Source: an uncultured Clostridium sp.
Lineage (GTDB): Bacteria > Bacillota > Clostridia > TANB77 > CAG-508
Reading direction: 5' to 3'
Length of the DNA: 7,857 nt
Assembly: GCA_948465625.1 (NCBI GenBank)
Contig: CAOJXM010000044.1
Span: forward strand, 1 to 7,857
A program made the translations under genes and the position numbers. Below are positions 6,092 to 7,857 of the stretch, in pieces. Within the stretch, counting starts at the first letter, position 1. Each line of letters opens with the position of its first letter. The notes beneath the pieces were generated by a model. That model saw nothing but the letters and a program-made list of their open reading frames with translations. It was not told where the DNA came from and ran no database searches.

Positions 6092-6328
6092 CTATTTATT
6101 CTTTTTTCCAAATGATACTTCTTGAAATAGAAAATCATGAAAATCTTGCCATGTTATTTCCATGTGTAAGAAATCATTTAAATCATCTTCAAATTTTTGT
6201 TGAGCTGGTGTTAATTCCACTCTTATATCTTGTAAGAAGAAAGCTTTTACTTTTCCCCACATTCCAACTTTTGCTGGTAATGCATTCTCTGATACATTTT
6301 CTACTCCACCCATTATTTTCTCAGCCAT
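6092..6328 (-). CDS. Small protein of unknown function with three F-rich repeats
   Basis: I do not recognise a named family. ATG 6328 (MAEKIMGG) is chosen because GGAGG at 6336-6340 lies 7 bases upstream; the ATG at 6355 has no ribosome binding site. The product is 78 residues with no signal or membrane segment. Three 12-residue units align: KVKAFFLQDIRV (26-37), DLNDFLHMEITW (49-60) and DFHDFLFQEVSF (62-73), with a shared pattern of hydrophobic-x-x-Phe-hydrophobic-x-x-Asp/Glu-Ile/Val. LTPAQQ sits between the first two. The N-terminal 20 residues look flexible. It has its own promoter with an overlapping inverted repeat and its own terminator, so it is a monocistronic, probably regulated gene between mtaB and minD. 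Position alone does not tie it to Min function. Its dedicated signals make it very likely real. Confidence 0.82.
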   Translation of the reverse strand: MAEKIMGGVENVSENALPAKVGMWGKVKAFFLQDIRVELTPAQQKFEDDLNDFLHMEITWQDFHDFLFQEVSFGKKNK

Positions 6329-6368
6329 TTTATTTCCTCCTTTGTAGGTTTTCATACTTCATATTTAT

Positions 6369-6397
6369 TTTATACTACATCTTGCTAGAATAAGCAA
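6369..6397 (-). promoter_or_regulatory. Promoter of the 78-residue gene
   Basis: A -35 TTGCTT (6392-6397), a 17-base spacer and a -10 TATAAA (6369-6374) are on the minus strand. The -35 is weaker than those of rpsL and minD (TTGACT), consistent with control by an activator or by the overlapping inverted repeat. Confidence 0.65.
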
Positions 6398-6398
6398 G
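6381..6398. promoter_or_regulatory. Inverted repeat over the -35 box, possible operator
   Basis: CTTGCT (6381-6386) and AGCAAG (6393-6398) are perfect arms separated by 6 bases. One arm covers the -35 hexamer and the other the spacer of the promoter for the small gene, a layout suited to a dimeric repressor. No T-run follows on the minus strand, so it is not a terminator for mtaB. Confidence 0.45.
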
Positions 6399-6429
6399 TG
6401 ATTTTACGTATTTTTTATATTACTTTTTC

Positions 6430-6462
6430 GTTACAAATATTTTACAATTTTGTTACATTGTT
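6430..6462. repeat. Three tandem 11-base repeats between mtaB and the small gene
   Basis: GTTACAAATAT, TTTACAATTTT and GTTACATTGTT lie end to end at 6430-6440, 6441-6451 and 6452-6462. The shared core TTACA recurs at exactly 11-base spacing, about one helical turn, directly after the mtaB stop and about 35-65 bases upstream of the -35 of the next promoter. No terminator for mtaB was found in this gap. Confidence 0.5.
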
Positions 6463-6463
6463 C

Positions 6464-7763
6464 TTATTCTTGTACTTCCGCAAGCAATTCCTCATTTAAA
6501 ATCCCAGTAATGATTACACTTTGAATTGTATTTTCAATTGCTTTTTCTGTTTTGGCATATACCATAATGTAGTTGGTTGTGTGTCCTTTTATTAATTCGT
6601 TTTCTCTTTCTTCCCACAATACTTCTAATTTTTTCCCAAGATATTTTTCATTGTGCTGTTTTTGGTTAGTATTGGATAATTGGATTAATTTTTGACTTCT
6701 CTCTTCTTGTTTTTTTCCGTCTATTTGATTTGGCATAATTGCTGCTTTTGTTCCTTTTCTTTTAGAATACTTAAAGATATGCATTTTATAAAAATCAATT
6801 TTCTTTAAAAATTCATAAGTTGTTTTAAATTCTTCCTCTGTTTCTCCTGGAAAGCCTACAATGATATCGGTTGTTAACGCAACTTCAGGATAGGCTTGTT
6901 TTAATAGGTTAACCCCTTCTTCAAACTCTTTTGTGGTATATTTTCGATTCATTCGTTCTAATGTTGCATCACAACCACTTTGTAAAGATAAATGAAAATG
7001 ATTACAAATTTTATCCAATCTTTTTAGCCTTTCTACAAATTCTTTTGTGATAATGGTTGGTTCAATCGAACCCAATCGAATCCTTTTTAATCCACTTATT
7101 TGGTTAATCTCTTCTAGTAAATCAATCAATCGATAAGATGGTTCTTTGAAATCTTTTCCATAAGAAGCGATATGTATTCCTGTTATTACCACTTCTTTGA
7201 TGCCTTGTTTTACAATATTTTTAATTTCTTCTACTATATTTTCTTTTTTTCTACTTCTTACTCTGCCTCTTGCATAGGGAATGATGCAATAAGAACAATA
7301 ACGGTCACATCCATCTTGGATTTTAATAACCGCTCTTGTTTTTTCGGTATAGGTTACATTCCCAAAGTCTAAAAATTCAATTTGCTTGCTTACATCTGCT
7401 ACTACTACCTTTTTTTCTTTTTCGTATTGCTCAATTCGTTCTACCATGTTATTTTTTTCATTGTTTCCTAATACAAGGTCAATTTCTTCCATTTCCTCTA
7501 GTTCTTTTTGTGCTACTTGTGCATAACATCCTACTGCAACTAAAATGGCCTTCGGATTTATTTGTTTAGCTCTTCTCATCATATTTCTGGATTTTCGATC
7601 TGACATATTGGTTACTGTACAAGTATTTACAATGTATAAATCAGCTATCTCTTCAAATTCTACAACCTTATATCCCTTTTCTATGAATTTTTGCTTCATG
7701 GCATTGGTTTCGTATTGATTTACTTTACAACCGTAATGTATAAAATGCTACTTTTTTTACCAT
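6464..7763 (-). CDS. mtaB: MtaB, tRNA t6A37 methylthiotransferase, with an in-gene +1 shift
   Basis: MtaB is a radical-SAM enzyme that converts t6A to ms2t6A at position 37 of ANN-decoding tRNAs. ATG 7763 follows GGAGGAGA with 7 bases between. It reads MVKKVAFYTL, then CGG TTG TAA stops it. Dropping one C (7733) continues as GCKVNQYETNAM and on to 6464, giving 432 residues, the normal length. The UPF0004 domain cluster ligands are Cys12 (in GCK, immediately after the shift), Cys48 (NTCTVT) and Cys79 (VGCYAQ). The radical-SAM cluster is Cys152, Cys156 and Cys159 (DGCDRYCSYCIIPYARGRVR). A TRAM-like domain ends the chain. Starting at the internal ATG 7699 would lose Cys12 and has no ribosome binding site. 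Full-length protein therefore requires the shift to be corrected. It is recoded, recently broken, or a sequence error. Confidence 0.92.
7725..7736 (-). other. Putative +1 recoding site in mtaB (TTA CGG TTG TAA)
   Basis: The zero frame reads Leu TTA (7734-7736), CGG (7731-7733), TTG (7728-7730), stop TAA (7725-7727), only 11 codons after the start. Skipping the C at 7733 gives TTA GGT TGT AAA, encoding the family's L-G-C-K. No SD-like or slippery sequence is evident upstream. The layout is shared with rodA: CGG, one codon, TAA, with GGN in the +1 frame. Confidence 0.62.
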
Positions 7764-7822
7764 ATTTTCTCCTCCAAACCATATTTTCTGATTAACCCAA
7801 TCTATTTTATCAGTATACATCA

Positions 7823-7851
7823 ATTATAGCAGTAATATTGATTTTTTTCAA
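7823..7851 (-). promoter_or_regulatory. mtaB promoter (sigma-A type, extended -10)
   Basis: A -35 TTGAAA (7846-7851), a 17-base spacer and a consensus -10 TATAAT (7823-7828) preceded by TGC are on the minus strand. Transcription would start about 50 bases before the mtaB ATG. Confidence 0.85.
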
Positions 7852-7857
7852 TTTGTT

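Noticed and set aside
6464..7699. mtaB as an intact gene starting at ATG 7699
   Set aside because: No ribosome binding site precedes it and it would lack the first cluster Cys; the upstream +1 frame encodes the canonical MtaB N-terminus after a perfect ribosome binding site.
1..7857. CRISPR array, tRNA, rRNA or insertion sequence
   Set aside because: No spaced identical repeats, cloverleaf, rRNA segments, transposase frame or terminal inverted repeats were seen on either strand.

Overview
The window is AT-rich with short intergenic gaps and strong AGGAGG-type ribosome binding sites. Every convincing gene is on the minus strand. The gene set (rpsL, endoA-type mazF, a GerS-related spore lipoprotein relative, dusB, rodA, minE, minD, mtaB) points to a low-GC Bacillota, most likely a spore-former-derived clostridium, possibly an uncultured gut lineage. 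The species cannot be named from the sequence.

Read in the direction of transcription (high to low coordinates), the layout is as follows. A sigma-A promoter at 7823-7851 drives mtaB (6464-7763), a tRNA methylthiotransferase. A second promoter (6369-6397), with an inverted repeat over its -35, drives a 78-residue protein of unknown function (6092-6328) that ends in a clear terminator (6064-6089). A third promoter (6014-6042) drives minD-minE-rodA-dusB, which couples division-site placement, cell-wall elongation and tRNA dihydrouridylation. A hairpin terminator or attenuator follows dusB (2449-2479). Then come a GerS-related membrane protein, an orphan mazF, and the ruins of a MNT/HEPN (MntA/HepT) toxin-antitoxin pair, closed by a strong terminator (790-820). 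Next is rpsL with its own promoter and a hairpin at the very start of its leader. Positions 1-267 hold no gene but do hold nested stem-loops that pair best as a plus-strand RNA.

The most striking observation is that two conserved genes, mtaB and rodA, are each broken by exactly one extra C. In both, the C sits directly before a conserved Gly codon (GGN), so the zero frame reads CGG, one sense codon, then TAA (CGG-TTG-TAA in mtaB, CGG-GTA-TAA in rodA). Skipping one base at CGG restores full-length proteins of normal size (432 and 369 residues). I checked every CCG trinucleotide on the plus strand. These two are the only CGG codons in frame in any intact gene here, among roughly 80 Arg codons. 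This fits a +1 recoding event at an unassigned or starved CGG codon, or a quadruplet-reading tRNA. Sequencing error or ordinary mutation remains the alternative. The mntA/hepT remnants look different: a nonsense codon, a lost A and internal deletions. They read as true decay.
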